From contig NZ_JARP01000002.1 of NCBI RefSeq assembly GCF_000708595.2, positions 620,001 to 684,000 of the forward strand: 64,000 nt of DNA. Direction: 5' to 3'. The notes beneath the pieces are model-generated. The model did not search any database and had not been told where the DNA came from. It was given only the letters and a program-made list of their open reading frames with translations. Of this stretch, positions 28,195 through 38,417 are shown piece by piece. The first letter of the stretch is position 1. Each line of letters begins with the position of its first letter. Position numbers and translations under genes: made by a program. Source of the DNA: Flavobacterium sp. KJJ. GTDB taxonomy: Bacteria > Bacteroidota > Bacteroidia > Flavobacteriales > Flavobacteriaceae.

Positions 28195-29226
28195 TTAATC
28201 AGTAGATTCTCTTTTTATAAGATGTGTTTCGATAACTTCTGTAGTGTAGTTTTCATTTTCTTCCTCCTCATCTTCATGCTCTGCTTCGAGCCTTTCAATA
28301 AGCATTTTAGCAGCTTTGTTTCCCATTTTTTCACCACTCTGGCTTACGGTTGTAATACTTGGTGTCGAATATTTTGAGATGATTCCGTCTGTAAAAGCAA
28401 TTACAGCTAAATCTTCAGGAACTTTAAGTCCCATTTTTGATGCGGTCTTGATAATTGTTACTGCAAAAAGTTCATTTACAGCAAAAACAGCATCAAAAGC
28501 ACGATCGTGCAAAAGTTGGCTAATGGTAATTTCGCAAGTGTCTACATCTTCAATTTTGATTATTAAATCTTCATTAAAAGGTAATCCGTTATCTAAAAGT
28601 GCTTTTTCGTAGCCGTCAGTTCTGAGTTTTCCAACACTTACATAATCAACAGTAGTAACAAGCGCTATCTTTTTTCTGCCGTTGTCAATTAAACTTTGAA
28701 CGGCTTCATATGCTGCTGCCTTATCATCGATAATTACTTTGTCGCATAAAATATCATTAGTAACTCTGTCGAACATTACAACGGGCATTCCCTGATTGAT
28801 TACTTCTGTAATATGATGAAAATCACCTTTATATTGCGTTTCTTTAGATAAAGACATGATAAAGCCATCAATACTTCCGTTGGCCAGCATCTCCATATTC
28901 AATACTTCCTTGTCAAAAGAATCATCAGACAAACAGATTACAACGCTATAACCATTTTCGTTGGCAACCTGCTCAATTCCGTTAATGACAGTAGAGAAAA
29001 AATAATGTACAATTTCTGGAATTATAATACCAATACTCTTGGTTTTTCTGTTTTTTAGGCTTAGAGCGATATTATTCGGCTTATAATTGTAAAACTTTGC
29101 AAAAGCCTGCACTTTTAAGCGTGTCTCTTCGCCTATCTCTAAACTGTTTCTGAGTGATTTTGAGACAGTTGAAATAGATACGTCAAGTTCCTTTGCAATC
29201 TGTTTTAGGGTTATTTTGCGTTTCAT
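28195..29226 (-). CDS. LacI family transcriptional regulator
   Basis: A 343-residue LacI-type regulator. The helix-turn-helix is TLKQIAKELDVSISTVSKS (residues 5-23), then the hinge and a periplasmic-binding-protein-like ligand domain (IGIIIPEIVHYFFSTVINGI). Its place between the two PUL arms, and its own terminator, suggest it controls the SusC operon, the MFS operon or both in response to maltose or a related sugar. The C-terminus is unusually acidic (EHEDEEEENENY). In related flavobacteria LacI-type regulators replace the SusR sensor used by Bacteroides. Confidence 0.9.
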   Translation of the reverse strand: MKRKITLKQIAKELDVSISTVSKSLRNSLEIGEETRLKVQAFAKFYNYKPNNIALSLKNRKTKSIGIIIPEIVHYFFSTVINGIEQVANENGYSVVICLSDDSFDKEVLNMEMLANGSIDGFIMSLSKETQYKGDFHHITEVINQGMPVVMFDRVTNDILCDKVIIDDKAAAYEAVQSLIDNGRKKIALVTTVDYVSVGKLRTDGYEKALLDNGLPFNEDLIIKIEDVDTCEITISQLLHDRAFDAVFAVNELFAVTIIKTASKMGLKVPEDLAVIAFTDGIISKYSTPSITTVSQSGEKMGNKAAKMLIERLEAEHEDEEEENENYTTEVIETHLIKRESTD

Positions 29227-29462
29227 AATGGTTTTTTGGAAAAAATCTATTTGTTAATAAAGGTATACTATATTTTTATAATTGATAATTTTTGACTTAA
29301 AAGATTACAAAAAATAGAAAGTTTTCAACACTATCACGTTTTCGTAAACTAATAAAAATGGCTATGTATTGCCAGTGTTAATAAATTCCTAATTTTGAAA
29401 TTCGAAGTAAAATTAAAAACTTAACTAACAATCACAAACTCAAACTAATTTAAACAAAAAGT
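29227..29462. promoter_or_regulatory. Divergent control region between the LacI gene and susC
   Basis: A 236-bp AT-rich gap between divergent genes. It must hold the promoter of the susC operon. I see a weak TTTG-N15-TATATTTT (29250-29276) and an ACG-TTTT-CGT inverted motif at 29336-29345 that could be half of an operator, but no full TAnnTTTG and no second AAnCGnTT site. Confidence 0.4.
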
Positions 29463-32402
29463 ATGAAAACAATTTACAAAAAGTTGTTATTTTTATTCCT
29501 ACTGCTGCCGTTTACTGTGTTAGCTCAAAGCACACTAAGCGGAACTGTTGTCGATAAGGCTACAGGACAGCCGATTCCGGGCGTAAATGTAAATGTACAG
29601 GGCGCTACAGGAGGCACCTCTACAGATTTTGACGGGAAATTTCAATTGCCTAATCTAAAAAATGGTGACAAAGTTGTCGTTTCATTTATTGGATACAAAA
29701 GCACTACCGTTGCTTTTTCTGGTCAAAAAACAGTAAGTGTTTCGCTAGAAGAAGATACCAACCAACTTAAAGAAGTTGTTGTACAAGTAGGTTACGGAAC
29801 TGTTAAGAAAAAGGATGCAACAGGTGCTGTAACGGTATTAACAACAAAAGATTTTAATAAAGGACCTGTTACATCTGCAGATCAGATGATTCAAGGTAAA
29901 GTAGCTGGTTTACAGATTATAAACGGTGGAGGTTCTCCAGGAGCTGATCCGATTGTAAGAATTAGAAGCGGGTCTTCTCTTAGTGCAAGCAACGATCCTT
30001 TATATGTAATTGATGGTGTTCCGGTTGCAGCTGGAGGAGTTGAAGGAGGAAGAAATCCACTTTCAACAATTAACCAAAATGATATTGAATCGATTTCAGT
30101 TTTAAAAGATGCTTCAGCTACTGCCATTTACGGTTCTAGAGCTTCTAACGGGGTAATTATTATTACGACTAAAAAAGGAAAAGCTGGTGATATTAAAGTA
30201 AGTTACAACGGAAACTTTCAAGTTTCAGAAGTAACTCAAAAAGTTGATGCTTTGTCAAGCGGTCAATTTAGAGATTTTGTAGCTGCAAACGGAACTGCTG
30301 CTCAACAAGCTTTAGTAGGTTCTGCAAATACAAACTGGCAAGATGAAATTTACAGAACTGCTATGGGTACTGATCAAAATATCTCTGCTAGCGGTGGTGT
30401 TGATAATATAGCTTACAGAGCTTCTGTTGGTTACACAAACTTAAATGGTATTTTATTAAGAGATAATTTTGAGAGAACTACATTAGGAGTTTCTCTTACT
30501 GGAGACTTTTTTGACAAACACTTAAAAGTTCAGGTGAATAATAATACTTCTGTGATTAAAAGTAATTATAGTACTACTGGAGCTGTAAGTGCTGCGATAG
30601 GCTTTGATCCAACTCAATCAGTTAAAAATGCTGACGGAACTTATTTTCAATGGCTAACTAATCCAACAGAATTTAATCAATTGGCTGGAAAAAACCCAGT
30701 TGCTTTGATTAACCAACAAGATAATTTAGGTACTTTTTATAGAAGTCTAGGAAATATTCAATTGGATTATAAATTACACTTTTTACCAGAATTAAAAGCT
30801 GTTGCAAATTTTGGTTACGATCAAATGAATGGTCGTGGTTATGGTGGAATCAATGGAGATTACTTAAACGGTCTTAAAGGGTCAGGTTATAACAATAGCT
30901 TTGAAAACGTAGAAAAGAGAAACAATAAATTAATGGATTTATATCTTAACTATAACAAGAAAATTGAGGCAATTGATACTCAGTTAGATGTTACAGGAGG
31001 TTATACTTACCAAGATTTTAGAGAAGAGAAAAACAAATCAAGCTACAATTTTGAGAATGATTTGAATACAGTAGAATTGTTTACACCAACACATATTAAT
31101 TTACAATCTTTCTTTGGAAGAGCGAATATTAGTGTTGCTGATAAATATTTAGTGACGCTTTCTATCAGACGTGATGGTACTTCAAGATTTGCAGAAAATA
31201 ATCGCTGGTCAAATTTCCCTGCAGCTTCTGTAGCTTGGAAATTGAATGAAGAAGGTTTCTTAAAAGATGTGAGTGCTATTACTTCATTAAAATTAAGAGG
31301 AGGATGGGGTATAACTGGACAGCAAAATATTGGAGTTAGTTATCCTTCTTTACCATTATATTTAGCATCAAACAGTGCTGCTCAATATCAAATTGGCAAT
31401 ACATTTTATACAACTTACAGACCGCAGCCATATAATAGTAATTTGAAATGGGAGGAAACGACTACTGTAAACATTGGATTAGATTTTGGTCTTTTCAATA
31501 ATAGAATTACAGGTACAGCAGATCTTTACCAAAGAACAACAGATGATTTATTATTGTATACTCAAAATCCTGCATTTTTTGGATTTTCAAATTATGATAA
31601 CTACAATGTTGGTAGTATTAAAAATAAAGGACTTGAGTTAGCTGCTGAGGTGATTCCGGTTCAAACAGATAATTTAGAATGGAGAATTGGTGGAAATATT
31701 ACTTTCCAAGATTCAAAAATTACAAAATTAACAACTACTCAAGATAATACTCCAGGGATTGATACAGGAGATATTGGAGGAGGAACAGGAAATAAAATCC
31801 AAAATCATCAAGTTGGTTATGCTCCAAGTTCATTTTATGTGTACGAGCAAGCATACGGCGCTGACGGAAAACCTTTAGAAGGCGTTTTTGTAGATCGTAA
31901 TAAAGACGGAATTGTAAATGCTGATGACAGATACCGTTTTCACAAACCTGCAGCAGATATTTTTTACGGATTCTATACTAGTTTAACATACAAAAGTTGG
32001 GATATGTCTATGAACTGGAGAGGTTCATGGGGTAACTATATGTACAATAACGTAGATTCAGGTTATGGTACTTATAACAATGTTTTAACCAGACAAACTG
32101 ACTTATCAAATGGTGTTGAGAATCTTTTAGAAACAGGATTTAAAAAATCAAGCGATTTTCAATTGCACTCTGATTACTACGTGCAAAATGCTTCTTTCGT
32201 AAAATTGGATAACATTGCAATTGGATACACTTTTAATCAAAAAATTAAAGGTATCTCTACGCTAAAGTTAACGGCATCAGCTCAAAATGTTTTGACAATT
32301 ACAAAATATGACGGATTGAATCCTGAAATTTCAGGAGGTATAGATAATAACATTTATCCTCGTCCAATTACTTTCACGTTAGGATTAAACGCTAACTTCT
32401 AA
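29463..32402 (+). CDS. SusC/RagA-family TonB-linked outer membrane protein
   Basis: A 979-residue outer-membrane transporter. After a signal peptide (cleavage after VLAQ, residue 22) comes the carboxypeptidase-regulatory-like domain (LSGTVVDKATGQPIPGVNV), then the plug domain with GYGTVKKKDATGAVT and the DASATAIYGSRASNGVIIIT motif, then a beta-barrel ending in FTLGLNANF. With SusD it forms the pedal-bin importer for glucan chains, powered by TonB. The next gene is SusD, 17 bp downstream. Confidence 0.95.
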   Translation: MKTIYKKLLFLFLLLPFTVLAQSTLSGTVVDKATGQPIPGVNVNVQGATGGTSTDFDGKFQLPNLKNGDKVVVSFIGYKSTTVAFSGQKTVSVSLEEDTNQLKEVVVQVGYGTVKKKDATGAVTVLTTKDFNKGPVTSADQMIQGKVAGLQIINGGGSPGADPIVRIRSGSSLSASNDPLYVIDGVPVAAGGVEGGRNPLSTINQNDIESISVLKDASATAIYGSRASNGVIIITTKKGKAGDIKVSYNGNFQVSEVTQKVDALSSGQFRDFVAANGTAAQQALVGSANTNWQDEIYRTAMGTDQNISASGGVDNIAYRASVGYTNLNGILLRDNFERTTLGVSLTGDFFDKHLKVQVNNNTSVIKSNYSTTGAVSAAIGFDPTQSVKNADGTYFQWLTNPTEFNQLAGKNPVALINQQDNLGTFYRSLGNIQLDYKLHFLPELKAVANFGYDQMNGRGYGGINGDYLNGLKGSGYNNSFENVEKRNNKLMDLYLNYNKKIEAIDTQLDVTGGYTYQDFREEKNKSSYNFENDLNTVELFTPTHINLQSFFGRANISVADKYLVTLSIRRDGTSRFAENNRWSNFPAASVAWKLNEEGFLKDVSAITSLKLRGGWGITGQQNIGVSYPSLPLYLASNSAAQYQIGNTFYTTYRPQPYNSNLKWEETTTVNIGLDFGLFNNRITGTADLYQRTTDDLLLYTQNPAFFGFSNYDNYNVGSIKNKGLELAAEVIPVQTDNLEWRIGGNITFQDSKITKLTTTQDNTPGIDTGDIGGGTGNKIQNHQVGYAPSSFYVYEQAYGADGKPLEGVFVDRNKDGIVNADDRYRFHKPAADIFYGFYTSLTYKSWDMSMNWRGSWGNYMYNNVDSGYGTYNNVLTRQTDLSNGVENLLETGFKKSSDFQLHSDYYVQNASFVKLDNIAIGYTFNQKIKGISTLKLTASAQNVLTITKYDGLNPEISGGIDNNIYPRPITFTLGLNANF

Positions 32403-32419
32403 TTCAAATAACAAGAAAA

Positions 32420-34015
32420 ATGAAAAAGATACAAATAAAATTAATGGGTATTTCTTTGTTTATGATGACGATGTTGTTTTCATCATGTACAGATGATTTA
32501 AACCAATCACCAGATACAGGAGATTCTGTAAGCAGTGACGAACTTTTTGCAGATCCTGCCGCTTACAAAGGAAACTTAGCTAAATTATATGCTGGTTTTG
32601 CAACTACAGGACAGCAAGGTCCAGCAGGAAGTCCAGATATTTCTGGAATTGACGAAGGAACAAGCCAATATATTAGAGGTTTTTGGATGATGCAGGAATT
32701 AACAACTGATGAAGCTGTTATTGCATGGAATGATGGTACTATCAAAGATTTTCACTCACAGACTTGGTCATCATCAGACACTTTTATTGCTGCAACATTT
32801 GCACGTTTTTCTTTTCAAATCGTAAACTGTAATGAGTTTTTAAGACAAACTACAGATGAAAAATTAGCAGGAAGAGGAGTAACAGATGCTGCTATTTTAG
32901 CAGATATTAAGTTGTATCGTGCAGAAGCTCGTTTTTTAAGAGCTTTAACATACTGGCATTTGGTAGATACTTTTGGAGGAGGATCATTAGTAACAGAAGA
33001 TTCTCCAACTACATTCTACTATCCGGAGTATGCTACAAGAGCTGAGCTGTATAAGTTTATAGATGAAGAACTTACTGCTATTGAGCCGTTATTGAAAGCA
33101 CCAAAAACAAATGAATTGTATCGTGCTGATCAAGCTGCTGCTTGGATGCTGCATGCTAAATTATACATGAATGCAAAAGTTTATATTGGTACAGACAATT
33201 ATGCAGCTGCACTTCCATTAATTGAAAAAGTTATTACTTCTGGTTATACTATTCATAATAACTACAATCAGTTGTTTTTAGCTGATAACGATAAAAATGG
33301 AGCTCAAAATGAATTTATTTTTGCTGTTGCGTTTGACGGAATCAAAACTCAAACTTACGGAGGAACGACATTCTTAGTTCATGCACCAGTTGGAGGAAGT
33401 ATGCCTATCGCGCAGTTTGGTATAAATGGAGGCTGGGGAGGTATTAGAACAACATCTGCTTTTGTAAATAAGTTTGATGCTAATACAACAGATACAAGAG
33501 GTCAGTTTTATACAGCTGGACAGTCTAAAGAAATTGCAGATCTTGGTTCATTTACAGATGGATATGCTATTCAGAAATTTAAGAATGTTGATGTGAATGG
33601 TGTTCAAGGATCAGATAAAGCAGGAAATTTTGCAGATACTGATTTTCCAATATTTAGATTAGCTGATGCTTATTTAATGTATGCAGAATGTGTTGTAAGA
33701 GGTGCAGGAGGTAGTTTAGGAACTGCAACTAATTATATAAATGCATTAAGAACTAGAGCAAAAGGTAATACTATAACTCAAACAGATCTTAACTTAAATT
33801 TCATTTTAGATGAAAGAGGAAGAGAACTTCACTGGGAAGGACACCGTAGAACTGATTTGATCCGTTTCGGTAAATTTACTGGAGGCGCTTATTTATGGCC
33901 ATGGAAAGGAAATGTTGCTGCAGGAACATCTACACAATCTTTCAGAGACTTATTTCCAATTCCAGCAGGGGCTTTAGGTTCAAACCAAAAATTGAAACAA
34001 AATCCTGGATACTAA
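32420..34015 (+). CDS. SusD/RagB-family nutrient-binding lipoprotein
   Basis: A 531-residue surface lipoprotein. The lipobox is LFSSCTDD with the lipidated Cys at about residue 23. The SusD family signatures are EARFLRALTYWHLVDTFG (about residues 171-188) and, near the end, ILDERGRELHWEGHRRTDLI (about 456-475). It caps the SusC pore and binds starch-like glycan. The spacing to SusC and SusE-like genes shows a single operon. Confidence 0.95.
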   Translation: MKKIQIKLMGISLFMMTMLFSSCTDDLNQSPDTGDSVSSDELFADPAAYKGNLAKLYAGFATTGQQGPAGSPDISGIDEGTSQYIRGFWMMQELTTDEAVIAWNDGTIKDFHSQTWSSSDTFIAATFARFSFQIVNCNEFLRQTTDEKLAGRGVTDAAILADIKLYRAEARFLRALTYWHLVDTFGGGSLVTEDSPTTFYYPEYATRAELYKFIDEELTAIEPLLKAPKTNELYRADQAAAWMLHAKLYMNAKVYIGTDNYAAALPLIEKVITSGYTIHNNYNQLFLADNDKNGAQNEFIFAVAFDGIKTQTYGGTTFLVHAPVGGSMPIAQFGINGGWGGIRTTSAFVNKFDANTTDTRGQFYTAGQSKEIADLGSFTDGYAIQKFKNVDVNGVQGSDKAGNFADTDFPIFRLADAYLMYAECVVRGAGGSLGTATNYINALRTRAKGNTITQTDLNLNFILDERGRELHWEGHRRTDLIRFGKFTGGAYLWPWKGNVAAGTSTQSFRDLFPIPAGALGSNQKLKQNPGY

Positions 34016-34046
34016 AAAAAAACTTACTAACTAAATAATACCACAA

Positions 34047-35147
34047 ATGAAAAATATAACTAAATCACTAATTGCTTTATTCGCATTAGTTGCAGTATCA
34101 TGCAGCGTTGAAGATGTACAAGACAGACCTGTTATTGACGGAGTAGATGCTCCTGTTTTAACAGCTCCTTTATCTGGTGCTGCTTACGTTTTAACTCCGG
34201 CTAACGCAGATGCACAAGCAGAGCGTTTTACATGGAATTCTGCAAATTACGGCGGAGATGTTGAAGTAACTTATACAGTTGAGGTTGACTCAAAAGGAAA
34301 TTCTTTTAAAACACCTCAAGAATTAGGAACAGTAAAATCTGCAAATCAGGTTTCAGTTTCTGTTGGAAAATTAAATACTGCGGCATTAGCTTTAAAAGCG
34401 ACTCCATTTGTAACAGCAGATTTTGAAGTACGTGTTAAATCTACTGTAGCAACAAATATTATGTATTCTAACGTTGTCGGAATTGTTGTAACACCTTACA
34501 CTACTGAAACTCCAAAATTATGGGTTCCAGGAGGATATCAAGCTGCAAGTGGTTACGGTTCAGATTGGACTCAATCTTCTGCTCCTACATTATTAGCTGA
34601 AGGTTACGGAAAAACTGCTTTTGATGGATATGTATATTTTGCAACAGCTCAAGATAATACTGTTGACGGAAAAGGATTTAAGTTAACTACTCAAGCTGAC
34701 TTTAATGGTACAAACTACGGAATTGGTGCTGCTGCTGGAACATTAAGTGCTGCTCCAACAGCTAAAAATCTTCCAATCCTTACACCAGGTTACTATAGAA
34801 TTAAAGCAGATACTGATCCTGCAAAATTAACATACTCTGCAACTAAAGTTACTTGGGGAATTATTGGTAACGGAACTCCAGGAGGATGGGATGCAGATAC
34901 ACCAATGACTTATAATCCTACTACTAAAAAATGGACAGTTACTGTAGTTTTAACAGCTCAAGCTGCTCCTGACAATGGTATGAAATTTAGAGCAAATGGC
35001 AACTGGGATTTAAATTATGGAGATACTGGTGCTAACGGAACTCTAGAAGAAGGAGGAACTAATATTGGTACTTCTGCTGGAACTTATTTAATCACTTTAG
35101 ATTTAAGCAGTCCAAGAAATTATACTTACACAATGGTAAAACAATAA
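34047..35147 (+). CDS. SusE-like starch-binding outer membrane lipoprotein
   Basis: A 366-residue lipoprotein (lipobox VAVSCSVED near residue 19) with the SusE domain directly after (ERFTWNSANYGGDVEVTY) and C-terminal carbohydrate-binding modules of the SusE/SusF kind (KLWVPGGYQAASGYGSDW, then WGIIGNGTPGGWDADTPM near residue 272). Such proteins bind starch on the cell surface and do not cut it. It is followed by a strong terminator, so the downstream amylase may need its own promoter or readthrough. Confidence 0.88.
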   Translation: MKNITKSLIALFALVAVSCSVEDVQDRPVIDGVDAPVLTAPLSGAAYVLTPANADAQAERFTWNSANYGGDVEVTYTVEVDSKGNSFKTPQELGTVKSANQVSVSVGKLNTAALALKATPFVTADFEVRVKSTVATNIMYSNVVGIVVTPYTTETPKLWVPGGYQAASGYGSDWTQSSAPTLLAEGYGKTAFDGYVYFATAQDNTVDGKGFKLTTQADFNGTNYGIGAAAGTLSAAPTAKNLPILTPGYYRIKADTDPAKLTYSATKVTWGIIGNGTPGGWDADTPMTYNPTTKKWTVTVVLTAQAAPDNGMKFRANGNWDLNYGDTGANGTLEEGGTNIGTSAGTYLITLDLSSPRNYTYTMVKQ

Positions 35148-35160
35148 TAAGTTGAAAACC

Positions 35161-35192
35161 AAAAAAGAGGCTATCTACGGATAGCCTTTTTT
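35161..35192 (+). terminator. Terminator after the SusE-like gene
   Basis: GAGGCTATC and GATAGCC pair around a TACG loop, followed by a T6 run. It sits 14 bp after the stop of the SusE-like gene and 18 bp before the next amylase gene, so it may attenuate expression of the amylase. Confidence 0.8.
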
Positions 35193-35209
35193 AATAAAAG
35201 CTATTAATT

Positions 35210-38083
35210 ATGAAAAAAACTTTACTATTACTTTTCCTTTTGTTGTCTGCGATGTCATTCGCACAGCAGCAAACGGCAACTTATACGGTGAGTCCTTCTT
35301 CTTTTGAGGAAACTGCTTCAATTACGATTACAATTAATGGGAGCAGTATAAATGAAAGTACTTGGGGCGTTACAGACAACTCACTTTATCTTTGGGCTTG
35401 GGCTTTTGATACCAATGATACTACTCAAAAAGGAACTCCAGATAATGGTGCTTGGGAAGCTTCAAGTGAAGCAAGTAAATTTACTTACAATGCCGCTACA
35501 GATACTTATACAAAAACCATTACGCCAACAACATATTATAATACTACTGGAATTGGAAAAATTGGTTTTTTGGTTAAAGCTAAAAACGGAACTGGTGATA
35601 AAAAATCACAAGATATTCTAGTTGAAGTTGGTTCTTTTCAAGTTAATTTAACTTCTCCTATAGAAAATAGTACAGCAATTTTAGCTTCGGGATCTAATTT
35701 TAGTATTGCAGCGACAAATACAAACGGAACGGCAAGTTATACTTTAAAAGCAAACGGAATCTCAATTGATACGAATGCAAGTGCATCAAGCTATTCGTAT
35801 ACTGCTACAAATGTTACAGCCAATCAAAATTATGAGCTGGTTGTAGTACAGGGAACAGTTACGATTTCTAAAAAGTTTTCGATTGTAATAAATCCAAATA
35901 CGGTTTCTGAAGCAATGCCAGCAGGTTTAGTTGACGGAATTAATTATAATGCTTCAGATGCTGCAAAAGCAACTTTAGTATTAGATGCGCCTTTAAAAGA
36001 TTTTGTATACGTTGCAGGAAGTTTCAACAACTGGAATCCGACATCTGCGTATGCCATGAAAAAAGACCCAGTTTCAGGGAAATTCTGGTTAGAATTAACG
36101 GGATTAGTTTCTGGAGTTAATAATACCTATCAATATTGGGTTGTAGACAATACACCGCTTGCAAATTCGCCTTCATTAGTAAAAACGGCTGATCCTTATT
36201 CAACTTTGGTTTTGTCTCCTTACGATGATTCATCGATTCCTTCAGCTTCATACCCTAATTTACCAGCTTACCCAGCAGGACAAAATTTTGAAGTTACGGT
36301 TCTTAAAACAGGACAAACTCCATATAATTGGCAGGTAACTAATTTTGCAAAACCTGAAAAAGATAAATTAGTAGTTTATGAACTTTTGGTTCGTGATTTT
36401 GATGCTAAAAGAAATTATCAAAGCATTATTGACAGAATAGATTATTTTAAAACACTTAAAATAAATGCTATCGAATTGATGCCTGTAATGGAATTTGAAG
36501 GAAATGAGAGCTGGGGTTATAATACTTCGTTTCATATGGCTTTAGATAAATTTTACGGTACTTCTGACAAATTAAAAGAGTTGATTGATGTATGTCACCA
36601 AAACGGAATTGCAGTTATTCTTGACGTAGCATTAAATCATGCTTTTGGTAGAAATCCGATGGTTAGGATGTGGATGAATGATCCTGATGGAGATGGTTTT
36701 GGATCACCAACAGCTGAAAATCCTTATTTTAATACCGTTGCAAAACACAGTTATAGTGTTGGCGAAGATTTCAATCATCAATCTGCTAAAACACAATATT
36801 ATGTAGAGCGCGTTGTAAAACAATGGATTGAGGAGTATAAAATTGACGGTTTCCGTTGGGATTTAACCAAAGGATTTACTCAAGCCTGTACAGCAGCAGA
36901 TGAGTCTTGTACAAATGCTTATCAGCAAGATAGAGTAGATGTATTGAAGAAATATGCTGATTACTCTTGGAGCCTTGATCCAACACATTATACTATTTTC
37001 GAACATTTAGGAACTGATACTGAAGAACAGCAATGGGCAAATTACAGAGTTGCCGAGACGCCAAGCAAAGGTATTATGTTGTGGGGAAAAATGACAGATC
37101 AATACAATCAACTATCAATGGGATATGCAACAAGCAATAATATTTCAAGAATGGTTAGTGCGAACCGCGGTTTTACAGCGAATCGTTTGATGGGTTATGC
37201 AGAAAGTCATGATGAAGAACGTTTGATGTATAAAAATGTACAGTATGGAAATGCTGCTGGAACTTATAACGTAAAAACATTAAATACAGCTTTGTCAAGA
37301 ATGTCTGCGATTGGAGCCGTTTCTTTATTGATTCCGGGGCCAAAAATGATTTGGCATTTTGGAGAACTTGGTTGGGATGATTCTATTTTTACCTGTAATA
37401 ACGGAACTGTAAATGATGCTTCGGCAACTATTACCGGAGATTGTAAATTAGACACTAAACCCCAGCCACAATGGGCAGAAAATTGGTTGGGCGATCCAAA
37501 TAGAAATAAAATTTATTACGATTGGGCCAAAATGATTAACCTGAAAGTAACTGAGCCTGTGTTTTTAGGAACAGCTACAATGGCCAATGCAAATACATTA
37601 AGTGTAAATATAAAAATTACAAATGCAAGCTTGGCTTCGACACAATTAAAAGATGTATTGATTATAGCCAATTTTGATGTTACGGCTCAAAATGTAGCTA
37701 CAGGTTTTCAGTATAGTGGAACTTGGTACAATTTAATGGACAACTCAACTTTAAATGTTACAGACCCAACAGCTACTATAAATTTAGCGCCTGGAGAATA
37801 TAGAGTTTACGGAAACAAAACGGCTAATTTGGCTTTGCCTGATTTTGAAAAAGGAAGCTCAGTTAATTTATATCCTAACCCAGTTTCAAATTATTTCACT
37901 TTAAATATTGCTGTAACTAAAGTTCAGGTTTATGCGATATCAGGTCAATTAGTGAAAAGCTTTGCTGCAAATGGAAATACAGATTTTCAATTTGGCGTAA
38001 GCGACCTAAAAACGGGATTGTATATTGTAAAAGCACTTGATGAGAATAATAAAATTCAGGTAATGAAATTTATTAAAAAATAA
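35210..38083 (+). CDS. Secreted alpha-amylase GH13 with type IX sorting domain
   Basis: A 957-residue extracellular amylase. Order: signal peptide (to SFAQ, residue 19), a starch-binding-like domain (20-150), a second beta domain (150-235), a CBM48-type domain (VYVAGSFNNWNP near 268), the GH13 barrel, and a C-terminal type IX secretion domain (VNLYPNPVSNYFTLNI near 886, ending MKFIKK). GH13 residues are Asp472 in LDVALNHAFG, the nucleophile Asp551 in GFRWDLT, the acid Glu598 in FEHLG and Asp668 in ESHDEERL. It should be released or anchored at the surface to start starch attack. Confidence 0.93.
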   Translation: MKKTLLLLFLLLSAMSFAQQQTATYTVSPSSFEETASITITINGSSINESTWGVTDNSLYLWAWAFDTNDTTQKGTPDNGAWEASSEASKFTYNAATDTYTKTITPTTYYNTTGIGKIGFLVKAKNGTGDKKSQDILVEVGSFQVNLTSPIENSTAILASGSNFSIAATNTNGTASYTLKANGISIDTNASASSYSYTATNVTANQNYELVVVQGTVTISKKFSIVINPNTVSEAMPAGLVDGINYNASDAAKATLVLDAPLKDFVYVAGSFNNWNPTSAYAMKKDPVSGKFWLELTGLVSGVNNTYQYWVVDNTPLANSPSLVKTADPYSTLVLSPYDDSSIPSASYPNLPAYPAGQNFEVTVLKTGQTPYNWQVTNFAKPEKDKLVVYELLVRDFDAKRNYQSIIDRIDYFKTLKINAIELMPVMEFEGNESWGYNTSFHMALDKFYGTSDKLKELIDVCHQNGIAVILDVALNHAFGRNPMVRMWMNDPDGDGFGSPTAENPYFNTVAKHSYSVGEDFNHQSAKTQYYVERVVKQWIEEYKIDGFRWDLTKGFTQACTAADESCTNAYQQDRVDVLKKYADYSWSLDPTHYTIFEHLGTDTEEQQWANYRVAETPSKGIMLWGKMTDQYNQLSMGYATSNNISRMVSANRGFTANRLMGYAESHDEERLMYKNVQYGNAAGTYNVKTLNTALSRMSAIGAVSLLIPGPKMIWHFGELGWDDSIFTCNNGTVNDASATITGDCKLDTKPQPQWAENWLGDPNRNKIYYDWAKMINLKVTEPVFLGTATMANANTLSVNIKITNASLASTQLKDVLIIANFDVTAQNVATGFQYSGTWYNLMDNSTLNVTDPTATINLAPGEYRVYGNKTANLALPDFEKGSSVNLYPNPVSNYFTLNIAVTKVQVYAISGQLVKSFAANGNTDFQFGVSDLKTGLYIVKALDENNKIQVMKFIKK

Positions 38084-38126
38084 ACATTGCGTACAGTAAT
38101 TTAAAAATTGGTTTTGTTAGTAATGC

Positions 38127-38157
38127 AAAAGGGCTGTCTATTATAGACAGCCCTTTT
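38127..38157. terminator. Bidirectional terminator between amylase and membrane protein genes
   Basis: GGGCTGTCTA and TAGACAGCCC form a perfect 10-bp stem with a short loop, flanked by AAAA and TTTT, so it can work on both strands. It separates two converging genes. Confidence 0.85.
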
Positions 38158-38176
38158 GTTGTTTAAGTGATTTTGG

Positions 38177-38404
38177 TTATTTTTTATCATTGTTGTATTC
38201 GCCGATAACAGAAAAATAACCAAAAGTACCCAAACCCAAAACGATCAGCGGGGTGAGAATAAATAGGATGATAACTCCAAAAACCAAGTCATCTTGCTGG
38301 TCTGATAAAAATTTTGGCAAGCCAAATTCAAACACACAAAAATAAGCAGCGGCGATGGAAAGTATGATCCATAAAACACCTAAAATTTTTTTAATTGTAT
38401 TCAT
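38177..38404 (-). CDS. Small membrane protein, MFS partner (DUF6814-like)
   Basis: A 75-residue protein with two membrane segments, starting at the ATG at 38404 (a longer frame overlaps the upstream gene). It resembles the small proteins often found directly after MHS-type MFS transporter genes in Bacteroidota, named MFS transporter small subunit or DUF6814. It begins 13 bp after the MFS stop, so the two are co-transcribed. A physical partnership with the transporter is inferred from this, not shown. Confidence 0.6.
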   Translation of the reverse strand: MNTIKKILGVLWIILSIAAAYFCVFEFGLPKFLSDQQDDLVFGVIILFILTPLIVLGLGTFGYFSVIGEYNNDKK

Positions 38405-38417
38405 ATATATGTAGGTA

